NCBI RefSeq assembly: GCF_014333425.1 | Contig: NZ_JACRYT010000015.1 | Location: forward strand, 6,603 to 70,602 | DNA length: 64,000 bases | Direction of reading: 5' to 3' | Source of the DNA: Zhenpiania hominis | GTDB taxonomy: Bacteria > Bacillota > Clostridia > Peptostreptococcales > Anaerovoracaceae | Shown: positions 10,106-19,151 of the stretch, one piece after another | How positions within the stretch are numbered: position 1 is the stretch's first letter | Layout: each line of letters begins with the position of its first letter | Made by a program: the position numbers and the translations under genes | The notes under the pieces: model-generated | Databases searched by the model: none | Told to the model about the DNA's origin: nothing | What the model saw: the letters and a program-made list of their open reading frames with translations, nothing else

Positions 10106-11284
10106 ATGAAGATTAAAAAAGCAGTACGTTATTTGGCAGTGGTTCTGGCTTTTTTGGTAGGGGTGTCCGCGGCACCATTACTAGAGGGTAAGAACACGAC
10201 AAGTTATGCGGCGTCCTCCAGGCTAGACGCGCCTGAGAGGGTAAAGGCTGTTTCGGCAAATAGGCATGCGGTAAAACTTTCGTGGAAAAAAGTGAAACAT
10301 GCGAAGGGCTATTTTGTCTATCGCTATGACCGCAATAAGAAGAAGTATAAAAAAGTAAAGACTCTTTCTGCTAAAAAAAGAAGCTGGATTAATAGAGGGT
10401 TGAAAACCGATCGGGTTTACCGCTATAAGGTACGCGCTTATCAGAAAGTAAAGGGAAAGAAAAGAGCGGGAAAGATTTCTTATGTAGTTACCGCAAAGCC
10501 GCAAACCAAGAAGTCGAAGAAAAAGAATATAAAGGATGTTTCGATTATCAACCTGGAAGGCTTGTATCCGGGCTATCAAACAAGGATGCCGAGGGATATA
10601 AAACCATGGAGAAATATTGTTAGTAAAAAGCTGGTATGGAAGAGCAGCAACCCAAAGGTTGTGAAAGTCAGCAAACGAGGAATTGTCACGGCTGTGAAAA
10701 CGGGTTCCGCGGTGATTACCGCAAGAGCCCATAACGGTGTGCAGGCGAAGGGAAAAGTGACGGTTGTCAATTATTCGGCCACCATTGATGGAAAAACGGT
10801 TTCCCTGGGAGAGCCTATTTCTTCTTTAAACGAGAAGTTCCATCGCATTTATACAGGTACTCCCGCGGATGATCCGGCGGCTAGACATATTTCCGAATTT
10901 GGATACGCAGATGGGAATATCAAAGTACATTATTACGGAAAGTCTGAAAAGGAATTAGCCGTAATTGAGGGGAAGGGACGAGTACTCGGATTTTCCGTCG
11001 CAGAACCGGCGAATTTTGACTACTTAGGTGTAAAACCGGGAGATAAAAAAGGCGCAGAGGTAGAGAAAAAGCTGGCAACTCAGTGGGGAGTAGAGTACAC
11101 GGATTATTCAGATGAGCCCAATGGCGAAGCGTTCTATGAGGGGTTCAGTACCAATTATGTCGGGAATCTGAGGGTTGATGTGACAGGGGGATATGTGAAA
11201 GGAGTCTCCCTTGGCGAAAACCAATTCCTGGCAGCTTCCGCGCATACGCTGATTACCGAGGAAAATCCGTTTGCGTTCCTATGA
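10106..11284 (+). CDS. Secreted Fn3 / Big2 repeat protein (second of tandem pair)
   Basis: This 392-residue paralogue of the preceding gene is colinear over its whole length: signal peptide (about 1-35), Lys-rich Fn3 repeat, Big2 domain (WKSSNPKVVKVSKRGIVTAV region) and the C-terminal domain starting TVSLGEPISSLNEKF. The near-identical layout and neighbouring position show tandem duplication. AGGAGG stands before the ATG. There is no transmembrane anchor or LPXTG-like motif at the C-terminus, so release or non-covalent wall attachment is likely. Function is unknown. Confidence 0.75.
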   Translation: MKIKKAVRYLAVVLAFLVGVSAAPLLEGKNTTSYAASSRLDAPERVKAVSANRHAVKLSWKKVKHAKGYFVYRYDRNKKKYKKVKTLSAKKRSWINRGLKTDRVYRYKVRAYQKVKGKKRAGKISYVVTAKPQTKKSKKKNIKDVSIINLEGLYPGYQTRMPRDIKPWRNIVSKKLVWKSSNPKVVKVSKRGIVTAVKTGSAVITARAHNGVQAKGKVTVVNYSATIDGKTVSLGEPISSLNEKFHRIYTGTPADDPAARHISEFGYADGNIKVHYYGKSEKELAVIEGKGRVLGFSVAEPANFDYLGVKPGDKKGAEVEKKLATQWGVEYTDYSDEPNGEAFYEGFSTNYVGNLRVDVTGGYVKGVSLGENQFLAASAHTLITEENPFAFL

Positions 11285-11300
11285 TAGAGTTCGCTTTAGC

Positions 11301-11330
11301 TTGTTAGATTTTCGTACTTTGTGGTATAAT
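11301..11330 (+). promoter_or_regulatory. Ferritin promoter
   Basis: TTGTTA (11301-11306), 18-bp spacer, perfect TATAAT (11325-11330). An ATG that overlaps the -10 box (11329) is in frame with ferritin but would lie upstream of the transcription start, so it was rejected as the start. Confidence 0.65.
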
Positions 11331-11379
11331 GAATCCAATGGAAAAATATGATCGTTGGGAAAAGAGGAGGATAGAAAAG

Positions 11380-11892
11380 ATGTTATCGAAAAGAGTCGTA
11401 GAATTATTGAATGATCAGGTAAACAAAGAATTTTACTCCGCGTATCTGTATCTGGATATGGCAAATTATTACAAGGATCAGAGCCTGGACGGTTTTTACA
11501 ACTGGTATAAAATTCAGGCGCAGGAAGAGCGGGATCACGCGGTGTTGTTTATGGAATATCTGCAGCAGAACGGGGAATCCGTTGTTCTGGACGCGATTGC
11601 GAAACCGGACAAGGAATTCAAGGAATTTATCGATCCGCTGAAGGCAGCCGCGGAACACGAACGTTATGTGACCGGGCTGATTCATAATATTTATGACGCG
11701 GCTTATCAGGATAAGGATTTCCGCACCATGCAGTTCCTGGATTGGTTTGTAAAGGAACAGGCGGAAGAAGAGGATACTGCGAATAATCTCGTAACCCGTT
11801 TCGGACTGTTCGGAAGCGACGCTAAGGGATTATACATGCTGGACTCCGAACTGGCGGCAAGGACTTATACCGCACCGTCGCTGACACTGTAA
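11380..11892 (+). CDS. ftn: Ferritin
   Basis: This 170-residue iron-storage protein oxidises Fe(II) and stores Fe(III) in a 24-subunit shell. The ferroxidase ligands known from E. coli FtnA occur at identical positions: Glu17, Glu50, His53, Glu94, Gln127 and Glu130. AGGAGG (11365-11370) is 9 bases before the chosen ATG and sets the start. The gene is single, with its own promoter and a strong terminator. Confidence 0.95.
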   Translation: MLSKRVVELLNDQVNKEFYSAYLYLDMANYYKDQSLDGFYNWYKIQAQEERDHAVLFMEYLQQNGESVVLDAIAKPDKEFKEFIDPLKAAAEHERYVTGLIHNIYDAAYQDKDFRTMQFLDWFVKEQAEEEDTANNLVTRFGLFGSDAKGLYMLDSELAARTYTAPSLTL

Positions 11893-11914
11893 AATACATA
11901 AAGAACATACTGCG

Positions 11915-11943
11915 GCGCAGCCTTTCAGGCTGCGCTGTTTTTG
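11915..11943 (+). terminator. Ferritin terminator
   Basis: GCGCAGCCT (11915-11923), TTC loop, AGGCTGCGC (11927-11935), then a T-rich tail. Confidence 0.92.
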
Positions 11944-11993
11944 CATGAGGTGAAAGAATTTGCGAGAAATTTATCGAATTTACAGATAATTTG

Positions 11994-12022
11994 TTGACAA
12001 GTTTTTTCGGGATCACTAAAAT
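11994..12022 (+). promoter_or_regulatory. Promoter of the IclR-family gene
   Basis: TTGACA (11994-11999), 17-bp spacer, TAAAAT (12017-12022), 33 bp before the start codon. Confidence 0.75.
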
Positions 12023-12054
12023 AAAACTAGTTAAAAAGAAAAGGGGGGATTCTT

Positions 12055-12834
12055 TTGGGAAATTCAGAAACACATGATGATAAAGGGGTCCAGTCGGTTG
12101 ATCGGGTTTTAGATATCATTGAAGCACTGGCGGAAGAACCGGAAGGCCTGGGAATTACGGAGCTCGCCAACCGGGTAGGACTCCATAAAAGTACAGCGCA
12201 CCGCCTGATTTCCACACTGGGCAGGAGAAATTATGTGCAGAAGCAGGAGAACGGGCACTATCGGATTGGCATCAAGCTGATTGAAGCGGTCAGCTGTTAC
12301 ATCAACAGTCTGGAACTGGAGACAGAAGCACGTCCCTACGTGATCGATATCGCGTCCCATTTGGGGCTTACGGCGCATTTGGGCGTACTGGACGGGGATC
12401 AGGTTGTATATGTTGAAAAAATGGACGTGGTATCCAGGGTGAAACTGTACTCACAGATTGGAGTTCGGATGCACGCGTACTGCTCATCCCTTGGGAAATG
12501 CCTGCTTTCCAATTACTCAAAAGAAGAACTGGAAAACCGGATGAAGGACTGCAGCTTTATCCGATTTACACCAAATACGATCGGGAGTATTGACGAACTC
12601 CATAAGGAGCTTTTGAAAGTCCGGAAGCAGGGCTGGGCAATGGATGATCAGGAGTTCGAGATTGGGCACCGGTGCATCAGCGCTCCCATTTACGACTATC
12701 GAGGCGATATTATCGCGGCGATCAGCGCCAGCGGAGATGTGCGAGTGCTGACCGATGACCGAATTGAAGATACGGCCGAATATGTCCGGCAGGCGGCGCT
12801 GGAGCTTTCCAGGAGTATGGGATATACGGGGTAA
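12055..12834 (+). CDS. IclR family transcriptional regulator
   Basis: The protein has 259 residues. An N-terminal winged helix-turn-helix (about 13-75; ITELANRVGLHKSTAHRLIST) precedes the IclR effector domain (about 85-255; SSLGKCLLS and RCISAPIYDYRGDIIAAISASGD). IclR proteins bind small carbon-source-like ligands. The start is TTG, seven bases behind an AGGGGGG ribosome site, and no ATG lies nearby in frame. It is a single-gene unit with its own promoter and terminator; no divergent catabolic operon is present to reveal the target. Confidence 0.92.
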   Translation: MGNSETHDDKGVQSVDRVLDIIEALAEEPEGLGITELANRVGLHKSTAHRLISTLGRRNYVQKQENGHYRIGIKLIEAVSCYINSLELETEARPYVIDIASHLGLTAHLGVLDGDQVVYVEKMDVVSRVKLYSQIGVRMHAYCSSLGKCLLSNYSKEELENRMKDCSFIRFTPNTIGSIDELHKELLKVRKQGWAMDDQEFEIGHRCISAPIYDYRGDIIAAISASGDVRVLTDDRIEDTAEYVRQAALELSRSMGYTG

Positions 12835-12842
12835 ACGAAGAA

Positions 12843-12880
12843 AACCCGCATTCTCGAAAAGAAGAGAATGCGGGTTTTTC
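12843..12880 (+). terminator. Terminator behind the IclR gene
   Basis: AACCCGCATTCTC (12843-12855) pairs with GAGAATGCGGGTT (12864-12876), followed by T residues. Confidence 0.92.
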
Positions 12881-13023
12881 AATGCTTTCAGGTGTTTTTG
12901 TTAAATTTAACCCAAACTTAACAATGCAAAAACGAAAAGATTTAACAAACGAAGATTATAATGCAGCTGTATTTCAAGAAGGGCATTTGCAAAAGGTGTT
13001 TTGAACAGGAGGTAAAAAGAAAC

Positions 13024-15072
13024 ATGTCACAGAAAAGAAACAGAAGTTTCGCGATGAGAAAAATTGCTCTTGCGACAGCGGTCTTCGTATTGACATCCGT
13101 GGGATCCGGAGTTTACGCGGCGACCGAACATTGGAATGATGCTTCCCAGTCAGCGGATTCGGCAAGCTGGACACAGTGGAAAACAGATTGGGAAACCATC
13201 AAAGACGACTATGAGCAGGTTTCCCTGACTCCGGGAGCGGACGAAACAGAGCTGAACTTCGCGTGGTACTCTCATGAAGAGGAAACTCCCAAGGTAAGAA
13301 TTTCCAAGACGAAAAACGGATTGAAAAGCGCGAAAGAGCACAAAGGAACCCAGGAAGCGACGAATATCAACTACTCAGAAACACTGAAAGAATCCTTAAG
13401 TGACGGAACTTACATGGCCAACAAAGTGACCGTGACGGGAATCAAAGAAAATTCCAGGTATTATTATCAGGTTTACCAGAATGGCGCATGGCAGGATGTA
13501 GAGACTTACCGGGCAAATGATTTTGACAATTATTCCGTTCTTTACGTAGCGGATCCGCAGATCGGCGCGTGCAGCGGACAGACCGGAGCGGATGGAAAGC
13601 TTTCAGGAGAGCTGGCGGCGCGAAACGACGCGTACAACTGGAATGAAATCCTCAATGAAACCGCGGAGCAACACGAGGATCTGAGTTTTATGATTTCCGC
13701 GGGCGACCAGGTCAACACAGCGGGAAATGAGTATGAATACGCGGGATATCTGTATCCGGAGGCTATGGATTCCCTTCCAAGCTCGAACATCATCGGAAAC
13801 CATGACAGCGGAAATAAGAACTATTCCTGGCACTTTAACAACCCCAACTCCTTTAACACAGACGGAAGTCAGAGCGCCTATACGGACGGACATACAACCG
13901 CCGGTTCGGATTATTACTTCACATACGGAGATGTTCTCTACATTTCCATTGACACGAATAATTACAACTGCGCTACCCATGAGAATGTAATCAAAAAGGC
14001 GGTGGATGAAAACAAAGACTGCAAATGGCGGGTGGTTATTTTCCATCAGGACATTTACGGTTCCGGGGCGGATCACTCGGATTCAGACGGTATGGTGCTG
14101 AGAACACAGCTGACTCCGCTGATGGACGAGTATGATATTGATGTTGTGCTTCAGGGACATGACCACACCTATTCCAGAAGCTACCAGCTGACCAGCGACG
14201 GAAAGGAACATAAAGAATACAACAATTCCAACTATCGGGGGGATGAAGATTATCAGAAAGAGAATCTGTGCTACAATCTGACCAGCACAGCGGAAGACGG
14301 AAACACACTGACAAATCCGGAAGGAACGGTATACTTTGAACAGAATTCCGCCACTGGATCCAAGTTCTATGAACTGATTGCGGAACAGCAGAACTTCATC
14401 GCCGAGAGAAGCCAGACCTGGACGCCGACTTATTCGGTAATGAACGTAAACGACAACCGCCTGTCCATTACGACTTACGATGCCAGCACCGGCGAGCAGT
14501 TGGAAAATTCCTCCACTTACACGATTATCAAGGAAGAAAAGACACCGACCGCTCCGGCAAAAGAAACGTATGACATTTCCAAAGCCGTTGTAAGCGGAAT
14601 CAAGGATAAAACCTATAATGGTAAAAAACAGACACAGAGTATCACAGTAAGGTACAATGGGAAGACCCTGACCGCAAATAAAGACTATACCGTTTCTTAC
14701 AGCAATAACAAGAAAATGGGTACCGCGTCTGTAACGATTGCCGGAAAAGGTGAGTATACCGGAACGATTGAGAAAACTTTCAAGATCAGGCCGAAAAAAC
14801 CGGTTATTATGACAAAAGCCGCTGGCAAACAGAAAGCTGTTGTGAGATGGAAAAAGGTGACAGGCGCCAATGGATACCGAATTTATACGGCAGCTAAGAA
14901 AAACGGAAAATTCAAGCCTGTGAAGACGATTAAAAAAGGAAAGACGCTAAGGACAACGATTAAAAATCTGAAGAAAGGCAACCGTTACATCAAGGTGAGA
15001 GCGTACAGAAACGTAAACGGCAAGAAAGTATTCAGCGCTTACAGTACTGTAAAGAGAGTGAAGGTTAGATAG
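13024..15072 (+). CDS. Secreted metallophosphoesterase with C-terminal repeat and Fn3 domains
   Basis: This extracellular phosphoesterase of the calcineurin/purple-acid-phosphatase type has 682 residues. A signal peptide ends near GVYAA (about 32); an Fn3-like N-domain (about 60-165) precedes the catalytic domain with VADPQIG (Asp177), SAGDQVN (Asp228), IIGNHDSGN (Asn259, His260), VIFHQD and QGHDHTYSRS. The tail has a YNGK...DYTVSYSNN...GTASVTIAGKG module and a Lys-rich Fn3 repeat like those of the other secreted proteins here. The ATG at 13024 follows AGGAGG by 11 bases; an in-frame ATG at 12961 lacks a ribosome site. The YibE/F gene follows after 8 bases. The substrate is unknown. Confidence 0.85.
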   Translation: MSQKRNRSFAMRKIALATAVFVLTSVGSGVYAATEHWNDASQSADSASWTQWKTDWETIKDDYEQVSLTPGADETELNFAWYSHEEETPKVRISKTKNGLKSAKEHKGTQEATNINYSETLKESLSDGTYMANKVTVTGIKENSRYYYQVYQNGAWQDVETYRANDFDNYSVLYVADPQIGACSGQTGADGKLSGELAARNDAYNWNEILNETAEQHEDLSFMISAGDQVNTAGNEYEYAGYLYPEAMDSLPSSNIIGNHDSGNKNYSWHFNNPNSFNTDGSQSAYTDGHTTAGSDYYFTYGDVLYISIDTNNYNCATHENVIKKAVDENKDCKWRVVIFHQDIYGSGADHSDSDGMVLRTQLTPLMDEYDIDVVLQGHDHTYSRSYQLTSDGKEHKEYNNSNYRGDEDYQKENLCYNLTSTAEDGNTLTNPEGTVYFEQNSATGSKFYELIAEQQNFIAERSQTWTPTYSVMNVNDNRLSITTYDASTGEQLENSSTYTIIKEEKTPTAPAKETYDISKAVVSGIKDKTYNGKKQTQSITVRYNGKTLTANKDYTVSYSNNKKMGTASVTIAGKGEYTGTIEKTFKIRPKKPVIMTKAAGKQKAVVRWKKVTGANGYRIYTAAKKNGKFKPVKTIKKGKTLRTTIKNLKKGNRYIKVRAYRNVNGKKVFSAYSTVKRVKVR

Positions 15073-15080
15073 AGCCATTT

Positions 15081-16229
15081 ATGAAAAAGGTAATGCTGGG
15101 AAAGAGAAGGGCGCTGACCCTTCTCCTGGCGTCTATGCTGTTCATATTGTTCCTGCTCGGAATCGTGCTCATCAACGATTTTGATAAGGCGGAAATTGTG
15201 GGTACCTACGGCAGAGACTTTGAGAATGCCGTAGTTACTCGCGTTATTAAAGATAATCTGGCAGAAGACGGACAGCGGTATGGCAGCCAGGAAATCGAAA
15301 TTGAAATTACAAAAGGGGATCATGAGGGAGAAACGATGGAAGCGACCAGCCCGAGCGGGACACTGTTCGGCGCGGACTGCAAAGAAGGGATGCGGGTCAT
15401 TGTCATCTTAAGTGAAAGTGGGGATACGGCAATGGCTACCGTGTACAGCCAGGACAGAACGCTGGCGATTTATGGGTACGCGCTGCTTTTCTTTCTGATG
15501 CTGGGGTTAATCGGAGGCGTAAAAGGCGTGAAAGCGGCGATTAGTTTGATCTTCGCGCTGGTATGCATTTTCGCGGTGATGCTGCCTCTTATGTACCGAG
15601 GCGTTTCCCCGTTGCTTTCGGCAGTTCTTGTATCCATGTTTACGACTGTTTTTACAATTTTTGTCGTCAGCGGGGTATCCAGGAAATCGGTGGCGGCGAT
15701 TCTGGGAACGGTGTTTGGTGTTATAATCGCGGCGGTTTCCGCGGTTATGTTTGGAATTGTCGCGGGGATTGACGGATATAATGTGTCTGATATTGAGAGC
15801 CTCCTTTATATCGCCCAGTATTCAAAGGTGAATGTCGGGGAGCTTCTCTTCGCGGGAATTATTATTTCCGCTCTGGGAGCGGTGATGGATGTAGCGGTGG
15901 ATATTGCCTCCGCCATGAATGAAGTAAAGCGGCACAAGCCGGATATTACCAGGCAGGCGTTGTTCCATGCGGGAATGAATGTGGGAAGAGATACCATGGG
16001 GACAATGAGCAATACCTTGATTTTGGCCTTTGTTGGAGGATCGCTGTCAACCCTGGTTCTCAATTACGCGTATAATCTGCCCTATATGCAGATTATAAAC
16101 TCCTACAATACAGGAATTGAAATTATGCAGGGAATTGCTGGAAGCATGGGAATTATCGCGGCGGTGCCTTTTGTCGCTCTGATCGGATCCATTTTCTTTA
16201 CCCAAAAGCCAGGGAAGGAAAATGAGTAG
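15081..16229 (+). CDS. YibE/F family integral membrane protein
   Basis: The protein has 382 residues. One N-terminal membrane segment (about 11-31) is followed by an extracytoplasmic domain (about 35-130) and then seven or eight hydrophobic segments to the end, the standard YibE/YibF layout with GVKGVKAAISL and the conserved GRDTMGTMSNTLILAFVGGS. Members are unassigned transporters, in some genomes fused or adjacent to each other. It starts 8 bases after the metallophosphoesterase, so a phosphate- or phosphoester-related partnership is possible but unproven. The ribosome site is weak, which fits translational coupling. Confidence 0.85.
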   Translation: MKKVMLGKRRALTLLLASMLFILFLLGIVLINDFDKAEIVGTYGRDFENAVVTRVIKDNLAEDGQRYGSQEIEIEITKGDHEGETMEATSPSGTLFGADCKEGMRVIVILSESGDTAMATVYSQDRTLAIYGYALLFFLMLGLIGGVKGVKAAISLIFALVCIFAVMLPLMYRGVSPLLSAVLVSMFTTVFTIFVVSGVSRKSVAAILGTVFGVIIAAVSAVMFGIVAGIDGYNVSDIESLLYIAQYSKVNVGELLFAGIIISALGAVMDVAVDIASAMNEVKRHKPDITRQALFHAGMNVGRDTMGTMSNTLILAFVGGSLSTLVLNYAYNLPYMQIINSYNTGIEIMQGIAGSMGIIAAVPFVALIGSIFFTQKPGKENE

Positions 16230-16236
16230 AAAAAAA

Positions 16237-16266
16237 GAAAACGAGCGGAGCGCCCGTTTTCTTTTT
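16237..16266. terminator. Bidirectional terminator
   Basis: GAAAACG (16237-16243) pairs with CGTTTTC (16255-16261) with a GC-rich inner stem; T-rich in the + direction and A-rich before it, so it serves the YibE/F gene and the convergent aldehyde dehydrogenase. Confidence 0.85.
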
Positions 16267-16279
16267 GTGGGTATGTGTC

Positions 16280-17713
16280 TTATTCGTAGATATTCTTGAG
16301 AACAATATTTTTTACCCTGGTCATTTCGTCGAAGGTGGACATGACGCCTTCGGTTCCGATTCCGCTGTGCTTCCATCCGCCGAACGGCATTTCGAAAGCG
16401 CGGAAGAAGCTGGCTCCGTTAATGACGGCACCGCCGGCCTCCATGGCTTTGGCGACCTTGAAGGCTCTTTTCTGATCTCTTGAGAATACACAGCTTGAGA
16501 GACCGAAGATGGAATTATTGGCAATTTCAATCGCTTCTTCGTCTGTGTCAAAGCCGATAATCGGAACAACCGGTCCGAAAATTTCCATATCTTTCGCTAC
16601 ATCCGCGGTCTTTGGAACATCTACAATAACCGTCGGTTCGTAGAAGGCTCCGTTTCTGTGTCCGCCCAGAATGATTTTTCCGCCCTGCTGAACGGTCAAT
16701 TCCACTTCTTTTTCTACTTTGATCGCGGCCTTTTCGCTGATCAGGCAGGCAATCTGCGTATCTTCCTGATCCGGCATGCCGACCTTCATCTGTTTGATTC
16801 GTTCTACGCATTTCTTCGCGAATTCATCCTTCAGCGAATTGTGAATCAGAAAACGTTTGCTGGCGCAGCATACCTGACCGGTATTGTACATACGCCCCCA
16901 TACCATTTCTTCCACAGCCAGATCCACATCTCCATCCTCCAGCAGGATGAAAGCGTCGTTTCCGCCCAGCTCCAGAGCAGTATGGGTAAGGTTTCCGGCG
17001 GCGATTTTCGCGGTATCAATGCCTACTTCGGTGCTGCCGGTCAGAGTGACCAGATGAACCCGCGGATCCGCGACAGCTGTGCTCTTTACAGCTCCCGGCG
17101 CAGTCAGACACTGGATGGCTCCGTTAGGAACCCCTGCTTCCACCAGCATTTCTGTCAGCCTCATCAGAGTCAGCGGGTTGTCCGAAGACGGCAGCACGAT
17201 GGCGGCGTTTCCCATCATCAGGGCCGGCGCTACTTTCTGATCGTACAGGTCGCATGGGAAGTTGAACGGAATGATACACGCCACAACGCCGATTGGTTCT
17301 CTTGTTACAAGCTGCATGTGCGACTCCTGTCCGGCTTCGGTTCCCGGAGGGATAATAGACCCGTAGTAATGTTTGGCGTGTTCGATGAATCCGGAGAATC
17401 CGATGTTGATATTGCCGATTTCCGCTCTCGCCTCATTAATCGGCTTTCCGTTTTCCGCCGACAAGGTCTGAGCGAGACTTTCCTTGTTCTGTTCTACAAT
17501 GTCCAGGAATTTATACAGTACCTTTGCCCGTTCGGAAATAGGAACCTGCTCCCAGACTTTCTGCCCGGCAACTGCCGCGTCGATGGCTTTTTCCACATCT
17601 TCCGCGGTTGCCTTTGGTACGCTTTCAATTACCTTTCCGGTGGCAGGCGCCAGTACATCAAAGGTTTCGCCGCTTACGCTATCCACTTTTTTCCCATTAA
17701 TAATCATTTTCAT
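16280..17713 (-). CDS. NAD(P)-dependent aldehyde dehydrogenase
   Basis: The enzyme has 477 residues and oxidises an aldehyde to a carboxylic acid with NAD(P)+. Signature residues are visible: IIPFNFPCDLYDQKVAPAL, the general-base Glu in HTALELGGNDAF, and the nucleophilic Cys in NTGQVCCASKR. The closest broad types are lactaldehyde and succinate-semialdehyde dehydrogenases; the substrate cannot be assigned from sequence alone. The gene lies 35 bases downstream of the FIST-domain gene on the same strand, so both probably share the promoter near 18980-19008. GGGAG stands before the ATG. Confidence 0.9.
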   Translation of the reverse strand: MKMIINGKKVDSVSGETFDVLAPATGKVIESVPKATAEDVEKAIDAAVAGQKVWEQVPISERAKVLYKFLDIVEQNKESLAQTLSAENGKPINEARAEIGNINIGFSGFIEHAKHYYGSIIPPGTEAGQESHMQLVTREPIGVVACIIPFNFPCDLYDQKVAPALMMGNAAIVLPSSDNPLTLMRLTEMLVEAGVPNGAIQCLTAPGAVKSTAVADPRVHLVTLTGSTEVGIDTAKIAAGNLTHTALELGGNDAFILLEDGDVDLAVEEMVWGRMYNTGQVCCASKRFLIHNSLKDEFAKKCVERIKQMKVGMPDQEDTQIACLISEKAAIKVEKEVELTVQQGGKIILGGHRNGAFYEPTVIVDVPKTADVAKDMEIFGPVVPIIGFDTDEEAIEIANNSIFGLSSCVFSRDQKRAFKVAKAMEAGGAVINGASFFRAFEMPFGGWKHSGIGTEGVMSTFDEMTRVKNIVLKNIYE

Positions 17714-17748
17714 AGTCCTGTTCTCCCTTCTGTTTTTTGTGGTTTCCC

Positions 17749-18918
17749 TTATTTTCCAAATGCGGTAAAGGACAGCATCAGTCCGCCGCAGGTATTGTTT
17801 CCGTCATCTTCATATCCGTATTCGCCGAAGGTAAATTCGGTAATGAACGGAATGTCACCAACTGTCTTTTTAATCAGATCCGCGACCTCTCCGATTCTGG
17901 CGTCAATTCCGGCTCTTCTTCCGCCGCAGTGGACTAGATGAAGGGCTCCGATTTCGCCGTTCATTTTCGCTTTTAACTCTTCCAGAGTCTTGCCTACGGA
18001 GGAAATCAGTTCGTCAACGGTCGCTTCCATAAGAACAACCGCTGTCCCGACAGCCAGATTATTTCCGATAGCCATGGAGCCGTCATCGTTTCCGTTCATA
18101 GGGTGGCGGATAGCGGTCAAATCGCCCAGACGATCCTTAACGCCCAACGGATTGGTAATGGCGTAGCTCAAAAGATTTCCTCCCGCTACATCCGCCGCGC
18201 TGGCGCCGGTCCATTCCCGATATTTATCCAGGGCGGCGACACCATCAATTTCCTGAAGGGTTCGATATCCGTCGATCTTTGTAATGACGCCGGCTTTTCC
18301 GGTTTCACGGTAAGCGCCGGTAAATTTATTGGCAAATGGCTTGTCCGTGTAGAAGAAAGCGACGGATACGCCTTCCGGAGCTACCATCTGATCGGTGTAA
18401 ATCAGCCATTCTCCGGTAATGGTGTTGTCCGCGGCTGTTCCACCGAACATCGGAACTCTTCCGATGACCTCCGTAATGCCTTTCAGATAAAATTCCTCTT
18501 CCCCGGACGGAGCGGACATATAGAAGTAATCGGGGGCTTTGTCCGTACCGGCGTTTTTCAGCGCCATCTGGGCGACTTTCTTTCCGGTCTCCCGCGCTGT
18601 GCCTTCTTTGGGCATTCCCGCCACTCCGACTTTCAGATCCGGATCCGCGATTCCCATGATGCCGACGAATCCATCGTCGCCAGTTACAAATCCATCCTGC
18701 GTGATCACCCCTGTAAAGGATGTATTTCCGATCAGCGGAATCCCCGGAAGCTCAGCGGAAATGGCGTTAAGCAACGTTTTCTGGTCGTACTGAACCCCAC
18801 TGTATACAAAAGCCAGCTTCATATTGTCCGCGATTTCTTTTACCTGCTGAGCAGCTTCTTTTCCCGCGAGCGCCGCGTCTTTCTTTGTGCTTGTACCTGT
18901 TTTTGCGTTTAACATCAT
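17749..18918 (-). CDS. FIST domain protein
   Basis: The protein has 389 residues, with FIST N (about 30-215, including GNTSFTGVITQDGFVTG and MFGGTAADN) and FIST C (about 220-385, including NPLGVKD and ALHLVHCGGRR). FIST domains are proposed to sense small ligands, possibly amino acids, in bacterial signalling proteins. This one has no transmembrane, kinase or methyl-accepting segment, so it would act as a free cytosolic sensor. It is the first gene of an operon with the aldehyde dehydrogenase. Two consecutive ATG codons follow AGGAGG (18925-18930, complementary strand) by 6 and 9 bases. Confidence 0.85.
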   Translation of the reverse strand: MMLNAKTGTSTKKDAALAGKEAAQQVKEIADNMKLAFVYSGVQYDQKTLLNAISAELPGIPLIGNTSFTGVITQDGFVTGDDGFVGIMGIADPDLKVGVAGMPKEGTARETGKKVAQMALKNAGTDKAPDYFYMSAPSGEEEFYLKGITEVIGRVPMFGGTAADNTITGEWLIYTDQMVAPEGVSVAFFYTDKPFANKFTGAYRETGKAGVITKIDGYRTLQEIDGVAALDKYREWTGASAADVAGGNLLSYAITNPLGVKDRLGDLTAIRHPMNGNDDGSMAIGNNLAVGTAVVLMEATVDELISSVGKTLEELKAKMNGEIGALHLVHCGGRRAGIDARIGEVADLIKKTVGDIPFITEFTFGEYGYEDDGNNTCGGLMLSFTAFGK

Positions 18919-18979
18919 TCTATACCTCCTTATGATTGATTCTGTTCTTAATCTCTTTCCTGGTTCCTTAACTACTTAT

Positions 18980-19008
18980 AGGATAATTCTGAAAGTTCTG
19001 CTAGTCAA
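18980..19008 (-). promoter_or_regulatory. Promoter of the FIST-aldehyde dehydrogenase operon
   Basis: On the minus strand TTGACT (19003-19008), 17-bp spacer, TATCCT (18980-18985). Confidence 0.55.
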
Positions 19009-19077
19009 TAGAGCCGGTTTTGCAATGCAGACAGTCGGTTTCATAATGCGGAACAGCGAAAAAAGGGGAAAAGGGAA

Positions 19078-19106
19078 TTGTAAAAACAGGTGATTTATTA
19101 TAGAAT
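19078..19106 (+). promoter_or_regulatory. Promoter of the VanY-type carboxypeptidase gene
   Basis: TTGTAA (19078-19083), 17-bp spacer, TAGAAT (19101-19106). Confidence 0.5.
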
Positions 19107-19151
19107 AAGTTAGTATCAGTTTTATACATAAGGAACAAAAGGGGAAAGAAA

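Noticed and set aside
16658..17941. 427-codon open frame opposite the aldehyde dehydrogenase
   Set aside because: It spans two genes on the other strand and encodes no recognisable protein.
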